In this document: positions 1 to 6,099 of the stretch, piece after piece
Layout of the letters: each line of letters begins with the position of its first letter
Position numbering within the stretch: position 1 is the first letter of the stretch
Source of the DNA: Candidatus Gastranaerophilales bacterium
GTDB taxonomy: Bacteria; Cyanobacteriota; Vampirovibrionia; Gastranaerophilales; JAQUYY01
NCBI GenBank assembly: GCA_028691575.1
Contig: JAQUYY010000098.1
Span: forward strand, 1 to 6,801
Reading direction: 5' to 3'
Length of the DNA: 6,801 nt
Translations under genes and position numbers: made by a program
Notes under the pieces: model-generated
Told to the model about the DNA's origin: nothing
The model's input: the letters and a program-made list of their open reading frames with translations, nothing else
Databases searched by the model: none

Positions 1-7
1 CAATATT

Positions 8-625
8 ATGAAAAAGAAACAAGGGTTCACTTTATCGGAAGTTTTAGTTGTAATTGCAATAATAGGGATAATTGCATCTATAACTTTGCCTACTGTTCTT
101 TCGGGAACCAATCAGGCTGAAAATATAGTAAAATGGAAGAAAGTTTATGCTAATTTAACACAGGTTACGTTGCTTATTATTCAAGAAAACGGAGACTTTA
201 AGGGAATTTTGGCAACAGGTCAAAATGAGGAATTAAAAAATTTATATATGGAGCATTTTAACTACATTAAAAGTTGTCCTAATGTAATAGCAGACGATTG
301 TTGGCCGGGAACAGTTAATTTAGGGGGAACTCCTTTAATGGATAGTTTAAGTGATAATGCAGGATTTATTGCGGCAGATGGAACTATTTATACTTTTGAT
401 TACGAAAGATCTGCATGTTCATTACAATTATCAACATTAACAAATCCTTATTGTGGAATAATAAGTGTTGATATAAATGGAAATAAAGGACCAAACGAAG
501 AAGGAAAAGATATTTTCGGAGTTTATATTTTTCAAAACGGACTTAAACCGTATGGATTTGAGGACGAAGTACCTTGTGAAAATAATATCGGTTTGGGCTG
601 TTCTGCAAAGTATTTGTATCAATAA
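8..625 (+). CDS. Type IV pilin-like / type II secretion pseudopilin-like protein with prepilin signal
   Basis: This encodes a secreted, inner-membrane-anchored prepilin of 205 residues, probably a subunit of a type IV pilus or pseudopilus. The N-terminus is a class III signal: MKKKQG, then the mature start FTLSE. A prepilin peptidase would cut after Gly6 and methylate Phe7, and Glu11 is the conserved mature +5 glutamate. Residues 7-29 form the hydrophobic assembly helix. The globular part has six cysteines (90, 98, 137, 149, 190, 198), enough for three disulfides. A 'DINGNKGPNEEGKD' segment (155-168) recalls the Asp/Asn-rich C-terminal loop of GspG-like pseudopilins, which binds calcium in that family; calcium binding here is inference. 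The start is fixed by the signal peptide, since only seven bases lie upstream and no ribosome-binding site is visible. No peptidase, ATPase or platform gene is in view, so pilus versus secretion or uptake cannot be decided. Confidence 0.9.
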   Translation: MKKKQGFTLSEVLVVIAIIGIIASITLPTVLSGTNQAENIVKWKKVYANLTQVTLLIIQENGDFKGILATGQNEELKNLYMEHFNYIKSCPNVIADDCWPGTVNLGGTPLMDSLSDNAGFIAADGTIYTFDYERSACSLQLSTLTNPYCGIISVDINGNKGPNEEGKDIFGVYIFQNGLKPYGFEDEVPCENNIGLGCSAKYLYQ

Positions 626-665
626 AAGTGAATATTAGTCAATAAGTTTACCCATGTCATTCCGC

Positions 666-689
666 ACTTCACCTGCTTGTTGGCGAAGT
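666..689 (-). other. Small intergenic hairpin, possible dispersed-repeat fragment
   Basis: ACTTCACC (666-673) and GGCGAAGT (682-689) are inverted copies around an 8-base loop. Seven pairs are Watson-Crick. The remaining position is A-C in plus-strand RNA but a G-U wobble in minus-strand RNA, so the fold is better on the strand of the DUF262 gene that ends 40 bases away. No T-run follows on either strand, so it is not a classic intrinsic terminator, though it could protect a 3' end. The flanking GTCATTCCGCAC (656-667) is more G+C-rich than its surroundings and resembles the start of dispersed palindromic repeats in many bacteria. Only this one copy is in the window. Confidence 0.35.
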
Positions 690-728
690 ATACATAGTAA
701 AAAGTAACTCATATGCATTGCAAAACTT

Positions 729-1955
729 TTAAGCAATTGTTTGAGCTGTAATATCTGAAATGCTCACTCCTTTGGGCTTTTTAACTATTTTCGGGGTAAA
801 TACCCTTAATGCAAGCATTTCGTTAATATCTTTCGAAAGGTTTGAAAATGTCTTGTTTTCAAGCTGTTCCTCGGTTTCATCGATTGCTCTTTTTAGCACA
901 TAATTTTCAACGCTTTTTAAAATATCAATAAAAATATCTTTATTGATAAGTTCGTTTTCAAAATCTTCCATAACTTCCATTAAAAACGGGTATGAATCGT
1001 AGGCTTCAAGAGTATTTAAATCTCTGATATTCTCTTTTAATTCAATATCGTCAAAATTTGCAGTAGTCAGTTTCTTGAAATATTTTGCATATTTAAACAA
1101 ATGTTTTGCAATTTCTTTTCTAGTCTGAAATCTTAATCTTTCGGCAAAAAATGCGTTAAATGCCGAATATAACTGATTTAATTTTGGAATTGAACCGTTA
1201 TTTTGGATAGTTAAATAATCAGATATAAATCGGTCAAATTCTTTGTTATTGGCAAATAATTCTTCTAAAGGTTTCAAATAATCATTATAAATATCTTCTT
1301 GTTCTGACCTGTCAATGCCCATCAACAGTAAGTTTTTAATCTGGCTGCTTTGAGATAATGCAAGTCCTGTGGAATTTAAACTGTCAAAAATCAATTGCGG
1401 GTTATCATTGTCTTTTTCAAGGGCGACATCGATTATGGTAAGTCTTGATAAAGCATTTATCAATTTTAAAGGGCTTATTTTGCTTTCTTTTATTGCTTTT
1501 TTGAAGAAATTATAGTTTTCATTAATTTGTGCAGAAAAAATTCTTGGTAAATCTTCTTTTTTTTCAATGATAGAAATAAATGTAGCTTTATCTTCATTGT
1601 TTAAATACAGTTTGTATCTGTTTTTCCCATTTTCGTTGATGTTAAACAAATATTTTTTTACATCGATAAATTCGTCTAAAGCTGATAATATAAGCGAAAT
1701 TGTTGTCAGTCTTTGTTGACCGTCTATTAGATAGAACCTATTTGTCGATGATATTTGGGAAATTCCTTTTTCAACGTATACAATTACACCCATAAAGTGG
1801 TTTTTGATATTTTCATTTCTTGCAAGACTTGAAATATCAGACCAAAGCTGTGCGCATTGTTCCAATGACCAGCTATAATTTCTTTGATACACAGGAATTT
1901 CTAATATTCCGGCGTTTTTTAAAAATTGCAGTAAATTTGCCGTATTTGCTTTCAT
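729..1955 (-). CDS. DUF262 (GmrS/ParB-like N-terminal) protein lacking the DUF1524 nuclease half
   Basis: This 408-residue protein has the hallmarks of the DUF262 family, whose ParB/sulfiredoxin-like fold is linked to nucleotide-dependent DNA restriction (GmrSD type IV enzymes, BrxU) and other phage defence. Visible motifs are IPVYQRNYSW (20-29), HFMG (53-56), DGQQRLTT (78-85) and IFDSLNSTGLALS (189-201). The helical region typical of these proteins follows, through 'YPFLMEVME' (322-330) and 'ENYVLKRAID' (350-359). Family members of this type usually continue into a DUF1524 His-Me-finger nuclease domain ending in an H-x-x-P-type motif. Here the chain stops at 408 and no such motif is present. 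Only about 100 non-coding bases separate it from the pilin gene, so no partner fits downstream. In the 'SSQIKN' stretch (203-208), Ser replaces the Asp often seen in 'xxDLIKN'. The start is supported by AAAGG (1962-1966) six bases before ATG. It may be a regulator, a GmrS-like half, or a truncated restriction enzyme. Confidence 0.85.
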   Translation of the reverse strand: MKANTANLLQFLKNAGILEIPVYQRNYSWSLEQCAQLWSDISSLARNENIKNHFMGVIVYVEKGISQISSTNRFYLIDGQQRLTTISLILSALDEFIDVKKYLFNINENGKNRYKLYLNNEDKATFISIIEKKEDLPRIFSAQINENYNFFKKAIKESKISPLKLINALSRLTIIDVALEKDNDNPQLIFDSLNSTGLALSQSSQIKNLLLMGIDRSEQEDIYNDYLKPLEELFANNKEFDRFISDYLTIQNNGSIPKLNQLYSAFNAFFAERLRFQTRKEIAKHLFKYAKYFKKLTTANFDDIELKENIRDLNTLEAYDSYPFLMEVMEDFENELINKDIFIDILKSVENYVLKRAIDETEEQLENKTFSNLSKDINEMLALRVFTPKIVKKPKGVSISDITAQTIA

Positions 1956-1992
1956 TTTTCGCCTTTATTTTTTAATTAACATACACAGACTA

Positions 1993-2021
1993 ATTTTAAT
2001 TGATTTTTACAAACTAAACAA
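1993..2021 (-). promoter_or_regulatory. Candidate promoter for the DUF262 gene
   Basis: Read on the minus strand, TTGTTT (2016-2021) and TAAAAT (1993-1998) are separated by 17 bases. The -10 matches the sigma-70 consensus at five of six positions and the -35 at only three. The predicted leader is about 30 bases and contains the AAAGG ribosome-binding site. In DNA this rich in A+T such matches arise easily by chance. Confidence 0.3.
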
Positions 2022-2033
2022 ATATGTTAAGAT
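2006..2033 (+). promoter_or_regulatory. Candidate promoter for the reductase gene
   Basis: TTTACA (2006-2011) lies 16 bases before TAAGAT (2028-2033). The -10 is preceded by TGT, giving an extended TGn -10 element. An alternative pair is TAAACA (2015-2020) and TATATT (2038-2043) with a 17-base spacer. Both overlap the candidate minus-strand promoter, so the two divergent genes may compete for polymerase in this 123-bp gap. Confidence 0.3.
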
Positions 2034-2078
2034 AGTTTATATTTGAATTATTAATAAAAGAAAGAAAAGTTTACTAAA

Positions 2079-2810
2079 ATGACAAAAACAGCATTAATTA
2101 CGGGAAGTTCATCGGGAATAGGCGCACAAATTGCTTTTGTGCTGTCTCAAAAGGGTTATGATGTCTTTTTAACGGGAAGAAATGAAGAAAAACTCAAAAA
2201 ACAGGCTCAAAAATGCAATTCAGAATATTTTTTGGCCGGGGATTTATGTGACGATAATTTTTGTCAAAAATTAATAAACGAAGTTGTTAAAAAAACAGGC
2301 AGTATTGATATTTTAGTTAATAATGCAGGGGAATATATTTGGTCACCGATTGAAAAAACAGAAAAAGAAAAAATTTCACAGTTATTTAAAATTAATCTTC
2401 ATGCACCGTATTTATTGACAAATTTGGCTATTCCTCAGATGAAAAAGCAAAAATGGGGCAGAATTATTAATATTGGCTCAATTAGCGGAGCAGTCGGCGA
2501 AGCAAATGCAACTTTGTATTCGGCAAGTAAGGCTGGTTTGACAGGTCTGACGAAATCTTTAGCGCTTGAAGTTGCTGAATTTGGCATTACTGTTAATCAA
2601 ATAAATCCCGGATGGGTTAAAACTGCTTTATCAGAGGAAGTTTTTGAAAACGGAACTTTAAATGAGCAGGAGCAACTGGATATGATTCCTCAAAAAAGAT
2701 GGATAACCCCATCAGAAATAGCAGATGCTGTTTGTTATTTTATTTCTGATTCCGCACAAGGGATTACGGGACAATCTCTAAATCTCTGTGCAGGCTTGAG
2801 CCTCGGTTGA
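2079..2810 (+). CDS. Short-chain dehydrogenase/reductase, FabG-like
   Basis: This is a 243-residue classical SDR, the usual length of 3-oxoacyl-ACP reductases. The Rossmann dinucleotide motif is TGSSSGIG (8-15). Arg34 after the second strand (TGRNEEKL) suggests NADP(H) preference. NNAG is at 81-84, and the catalytic tetrad reads Asn106, Ser134, Tyr147 and Lys151 with standard spacing (YSASK at 147-151). 'NPGWVKT' (176-182) is the usual PG motif near the substrate loop. By homology it reduces a keto group or oxidises an alcohol in the cytosol. A 3-ketoacyl-ACP role is plausible but unproven, because no other fatty-acid gene is nearby and SDR substrates cannot be read from motifs. The A-rich leader has only a weak purine stretch (AAAGAAAAG) and no clear GGAGG. 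Its last 33 bases overlap the convergent kinase gene, yet the C-terminal 'ITGQSLNLCAG' still looks family-typical. Confidence 0.9.
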   Translation: MTKTALITGSSSGIGAQIAFVLSQKGYDVFLTGRNEEKLKKQAQKCNSEYFLAGDLCDDNFCQKLINEVVKKTGSIDILVNNAGEYIWSPIEKTEKEKISQLFKINLHAPYLLTNLAIPQMKKQKWGRIINIGSISGAVGEANATLYSASKAGLTGLTKSLALEVAEFGITVNQINPGWVKTALSEEVFENGTLNEQEQLDMIPQKRWITPSEIADAVCYFISDSAQGITGQSLNLCAGLSLG

Positions 2811-4676
2811 TAGCGGCAGAGTAAAAGTAAAGGTGCTTCCTTTATCTTCTTCACTTTCGACAAAAATAGTACCTTTATGTTCTTCAATAATTTGTTTTGA
2901 AACGTATAAGCCAAGCCCTGTGCCTATTTGACGAAATTTTCTGGCGTAGCTCATGTATTTATCAAATAACATTGGCAAATCTTCTTTTGAAATGCCTCTT
3001 CCATTGTCAATAAAGGATATTTGGGCAAATCCAGCTTGTTTTTTTGTTTTAACTATAATTCGTCCGTTTTCTAATGTGTAAGAAATTGCATTTGAAAATA
3101 AATTTGTTATAACTCTTTTAATTTCAATAATATCAGCTTTTACGAGTAATTTTTCGTCTAAAAATCCGAATGTAACATCCTGCTTTTTATCATTAGTAAG
3201 GCATTTTAATTCTGAATAGCTGCTTTTGATTAATTCATTTATGTCGAAAATTTCTTTATGCAAAGTGATTTTGCCATTTTCGTAACGATATTTGGTTACA
3301 ATTGCATCAACCATATTAAACATGAATTTTCCTGAACATAAAATTTCTTCAATAATATTTTTTTGTTCTGATTTTAATGTTCCGAAATGTCCTTTCAAAA
3401 GTAGCTCTAGTGCTGTTATTTCGGCTCTTATCGGTGTTTTTAGATCATGTGTTAAAGTTGCGATGAAATTTTCCTTTTGTTTTTCTAAAGTTTTTTTCAA
3501 AGTAACATCTCTGATTATCAGCACAAATCCGCAAGATTCTTGTTCCGTAGTTATTTGAGAACAACTAAGTTCAAAATGCCTGTTATTTGTTTCGTCTAAT
3601 AAATTATATTTTTCAATAACTTTTTTATCGCTGTTTATTATTTGTTGATAAAATTCGCAATTATCTTTATTTCTTTTATTATGGCTTATAATTCTACAAA
3701 AATTTTGCCCTGCAACCTCATCTTGTGTTTTGTTAAACCATTTTAAAAATTTATTACTGCATGAAACTATCTCAAAATCATTGTTTAGCATTACAATGCC
3801 ATCTGCTGAAAATTGGTTTATTTGATCTAATTTTTTATTATTTTCTTTTAATTCATCTTGAAGATTTTTAATTCTTAAAACACTTAGTATTCTGGCTTTT
3901 AGCTCATCCATATTAAAAGGTTTTGTAATATAATCACAAGATCCCAAATCAAGTCCTTTTACAATATGCTGAGTTTCATTTAAGGCGCTGATAAAAATTA
4001 CTGAAGTATTTTGATTTAGTGGAATTTTTTTTATTTTTGCCATTATTTCATAACCGTTAATTTCCGGCATCATTATGTCTAATAATATTAAATCAAAATG
4101 TTTTTGCTCAATCAGTTTTAAAGCTTTAAAGCCATCGTTTATAACTGTTGGTTTTTGGTTTATTTGAAGCAAAACACTTTTTAAAAGCTCGGTGTTCATT
4201 TGATTATCGTCAATAACCAAAACATCATGTATTTTGGGTGTTGAATTTTTGTTGATTTTTAAAGGACGATGTTCTGCTTGGGGTTCTTTTATTAGTGTGG
4301 TTAAATTTTTTGATGTTTTAGTGTTTTTTTCAATAATTGAGATAAAGTTATTTATATTAATAGGTTTTGAAATAAAATCATCACAACCCGAATTAAGCGC
4401 TTTTTGTTTTTCTTCTTCCCCTGCAAAAGCAGTAATAGCGATAATCGGGATGCCGGATGTTTCTTTTTGTTCTTTTAAAAATTTTGCAGTTAAATAGCCG
4501 TTTTGATCAGGTAAGTTTATGTCTATTAAAATCAAATTAGGATTATTTTTTGTTGCAATATTAATTCCGGTAGCAGCATCATTAGCCGTTAAGAGGCTGT
4601 AATCGGCTTTGTTAAGAATTTCCGTAACTATTTCAAGATGCATCGGATTATCTTCGATGACTAAAATTTTTGACAT
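2778..4676 (-). CDS. Sensor histidine kinase with two N-terminal receiver domains (REC-REC-PAS-HisKA-HATPase_c)
   Basis: This is a 632-residue cytosolic hybrid kinase with no transmembrane segment or signal peptide. Receiver 1 (about 3-118) has Glu8/Asp9, phospho-acceptor Asp52, Thr82 and Lys104. Receiver 2 (about 151-268) has Asp156/Asp157, Asp200, Ser230 and Lys252, so both look competent. A short coiled-coil-like stretch (270-287) leads to a PAS domain (about 288-395) with cysteines at 306, 327 and 340. The HisKA H-box 'LTHDLKTP' (408-415) holds His410. The ATPase domain has the N-box (NLFSNA, 525-530), G1 (DNGRG, 557-561), F-box Phe571 and G2 (GTGLGL, 585-590). The H-box style recalls cyanobacterial phosphorelay kinases. 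There is no C-terminal output domain, and no response regulator or phosphotransfer gene nearby, so its partner is elsewhere. AAGG lies eight bases before ATG. Its 3' end overlaps the convergent reductase gene by 33 bases. Confidence 0.93.
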   Translation of the reverse strand: MSKILVIEDNPMHLEIVTEILNKADYSLLTANDAATGINIATKNNPNLILIDINLPDQNGYLTAKFLKEQKETSGIPIIAITAFAGEEEKQKALNSGCDDFISKPININNFISIIEKNTKTSKNLTTLIKEPQAEHRPLKINKNSTPKIHDVLVIDDNQMNTELLKSVLLQINQKPTVINDGFKALKLIEQKHFDLILLDIMMPEINGYEIMAKIKKIPLNQNTSVIFISALNETQHIVKGLDLGSCDYITKPFNMDELKARILSVLRIKNLQDELKENNKKLDQINQFSADGIVMLNNDFEIVSCSNKFLKWFNKTQDEVAGQNFCRIISHNKRNKDNCEFYQQIINSDKKVIEKYNLLDETNNRHFELSCSQITTEQESCGFVLIIRDVTLKKTLEKQKENFIATLTHDLKTPIRAEITALELLLKGHFGTLKSEQKNIIEEILCSGKFMFNMVDAIVTKYRYENGKITLHKEIFDINELIKSSYSELKCLTNDKKQDVTFGFLDEKLLVKADIIEIKRVITNLFSNAISYTLENGRIIVKTKKQAGFAQISFIDNGRGISKEDLPMLFDKYMSYARKFRQIGTGLGLYVSKQIIEEHKGTIFVESEEDKGSTFTFTLPLSTEAQACTEI

Positions 4677-4709
4677 GGATTCAACCTTATTATTGCATTT
4701 GTAGTAATA

Positions 4710-4738
4710 AGTATAATATTATTTAAATAAAAAGTAAA
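4710..4738 (-). promoter_or_regulatory. Candidate sigma-70 promoter for the sensor kinase gene
   Basis: On the minus strand, TTTACT (4733-4738) and TATACT (4710-4715) are separated by exactly 17 bases. The -10 matches the consensus at five of six positions and the -35 at four. Transcription would begin near 4703, giving a leader of about 27 bases that includes the AAGG ribosome-binding site. It is the best-formed promoter in the window, but it is still only a pattern match in A+T-rich DNA. Confidence 0.45.
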
Positions 4739-4843
4739 TGGCTAAGTTGAATATGTTTTTTGAAAATTAAGGCAAAATAACTTTGAAGAGAATAAATAGA
4801 GATAAGAAAATTTACAAACTCGAAAAAAAACTTAAATATAGAG

Positions 4844-4849
4844 TATAAT
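4844..4849 (+). promoter_or_regulatory. Candidate -10 box for recA
   Basis: A perfect TATAAT lies 39 bases before the recA start codon, which would give a leader of roughly 30 bases carrying the strong AAAGGTG ribosome-binding site (4875-4881). No good -35 sits 16-18 bases upstream, where the DNA reads CGAAAA. The promoter may therefore rely on an activator or on the upstream A-tract (4823-4830). I see no clear LexA box of the GAAC-N4-GTTC type between this element and the start codon. Confidence 0.4.
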
Positions 4850-4888
4850 TTATTATAAGTGTTAAATAAACTTGAAAGGTGAAAAAAT

Positions 4889-5932
4889 ATGGCAGTTAAA
4901 GATAAAGTTGAACAAAATATTTCAGATGAGCGTCAAAAAGCGCTTGCAAGAGCCATTGAAAAAATTGAAAAAGATTTTGGAAAAGGTTCAATAATGAAAC
5001 TTGGCGATAAACATTCCGTAGCGGTGGAAGCCATTCCAACGGGGGCATTATCATTAGATATAGCACTTGGAATAGGCGGCATTCCAAGAGGAAGGGTCAT
5101 AGAAATTTATGGACCGGAAAGTAGCGGTAAAACTACTTTAGCTCAGCATATAGTTGCAGAAGCTCAAAAAATGGGCGGTATTGCAGCATTTGTTGATGCG
5201 GAACATGCTTTAGACCCTGAATATGCAGAAAAATTAGGCGTAAATATTGATGAATTGTTAATTACACAACCTGATTCGGGTGAACAAGCTTTAGAAATAA
5301 CTGAAGAACTGGTTCGCTCAGGAGCAGTTGATATAATAGTAGTAGACTCAGTTGCGGCTCTTGTTCCAAAAGCTGAAATTGATGGTTCTATGGAAGATCA
5401 GCAAATGGGTATTCAAGCAAGGCTTATGAGTAAAGCATTAAGAAAATTAACAAGTGTTGTGAGCAAAACAAATACAACCGTTATTTTTATAAACCAATTA
5501 AGACAAAAAATCGGCATACCGTATGGCAATCCTGAAACAACAACAGGTGGCAATGCGTTGAAATACTACGCTTCTGTAAGGCTTGATATAAGGAAAAAAG
5601 AAACATTAAAGGATGATGGAACAGAATTTGGAAACAGAACAAAAGTTAAAGTTGTAAAAAATAAAGTTGCACCTCCTTTTAGAAATGCTGAGTTCGATAT
5701 TATTTTCGGACAAGGAATTTCTAAAACTGGCTGTATACTTGATGTTGCAACCGATATGGAAATTGTGAAAAAATCAGGCTCGTGGTTTAGTTATAATGAA
5801 GATAAAATTGGTCAAGGACGAGATAAAACAAGAGATTTCTTGAATAATAATCAAGAGCTTTTGGCTGAAATTGAATTAAAAATCAGAGAAAAACTCGTTT
5901 CTAAAAATCAAGAACAGGTTATTTCGCAGTAA
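4889..5932 (+). CDS. recA: Recombinase RecA
   Basis: RecA forms ATP-dependent filaments on single-stranded DNA, drives homologous pairing and strand exchange, and triggers LexA-type self-cleavage in the SOS response. The 347-residue product is full length for the family. It shows Walker A GPESSGKT (75-82, Lys81), FVDAEHALD (101-109) with catalytic Glu105, Walker B ending at Asp153 (VVDSVAAL), and loop L1 around 160-174. INQLRQKIG (201-209) carries the ATP-sensing Gln203, followed by loop L2 to about 221. GGNALKYYAS (220-229) and KNKVAPPF (257-264) are classic signatures. The C-terminal domain (about 275-347) is present, and the tail is less acidic than in E. coli. There is no intein or frameshift. 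The start is supported by AAAGGTG seven bases before ATG. It is divergent from the kinase gene and followed on the same strand by rny. Confidence 0.99.
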   Translation: MAVKDKVEQNISDERQKALARAIEKIEKDFGKGSIMKLGDKHSVAVEAIPTGALSLDIALGIGGIPRGRVIEIYGPESSGKTTLAQHIVAEAQKMGGIAAFVDAEHALDPEYAEKLGVNIDELLITQPDSGEQALEITEELVRSGAVDIIVVDSVAALVPKAEIDGSMEDQQMGIQARLMSKALRKLTSVVSKTNTTVIFINQLRQKIGIPYGNPETTTGGNALKYYASVRLDIRKKETLKDDGTEFGNRTKVKVVKNKVAPPFRNAEFDIIFGQGISKTGCILDVATDMEIVKKSGSWFSYNEDKIGQGRDKTRDFLNNNQELLAEIELKIREKLVSKNQEQVISQ

Positions 5933-5967
5933 TAAAGCTTTAATTTTAGTATTAACATAGAGTTTTT

Positions 5968-6000
5968 GCATTTTAAATTAATTAAAACTATTAAAAATGC
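5968..6000. other. A+T-rich inverted repeat between recA and rny
   Basis: GCATTTT (5968-5974) and AAAATGC (5994-6000) form a 7-bp stem around a 19-base A+T-rich interval. Two more pairs are possible if one A is bulged. It lies 35 bases after the recA stop codon. No T-run follows on the plus strand, so it is not a typical intrinsic terminator, though it could still mark a processing or attenuation point between recA and rny. Confidence 0.22.
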
Positions 6001-6099
6001 TCGTTATATGATAATATTAAAAAAAGTAATTATTATATTGCAATAAATTTGCATAAAAACTTGTAAACAGATAGTAAGAGGTATAGGACAATAGATAGC

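Noticed and set aside
437..622. Minus-strand open frame opposite the pilin gene
   Set aside because: It lies wholly antisense to a clear prepilin, has no family motif, and its composition is what A+T-rich antisense DNA gives.
654..707. 17-codon plus-strand frame starting ATGTCATTC
   Set aside because: It has no ribosome-binding site and no recognisable product, and it overlaps the hairpin; it is better explained as a repeat-like intergenic segment.
626..728. Possible frameshifted remnant of a DUF1524 nuclease domain
   Set aside because: The 103 bases are too short and I found no His-Me-finger-like motif when reading them on the minus strand.
2828..2844. TAAAGG-TGCTT-CCTTTA hairpin as a terminator for the reductase gene
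   Set aside because: It lies inside kinase coding sequence, has only six mostly A-T pairs and lacks a T-run after the stem.
3292..3558. Plus-strand open frame inside the kinase gene
   Set aside because: It is antisense to the HisKA/PAS region, which is clearly coding with intact motifs.
4234..4497. Second plus-strand open frame inside the kinase gene
   Set aside because: It is antisense to the well-formed first receiver domain and the linker to the second.
4896..5087. Minus-strand open frame opposite the start of recA
   Set aside because: It is a shadow of the recA reading frame, with no motif and no ribosome-binding site.
6036..6045. TATTGCAATA palindrome upstream of rny as an operator
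   Set aside because: A single 10-base palindrome in A+T-rich DNA is expected by chance, and nothing nearby supports a regulator.
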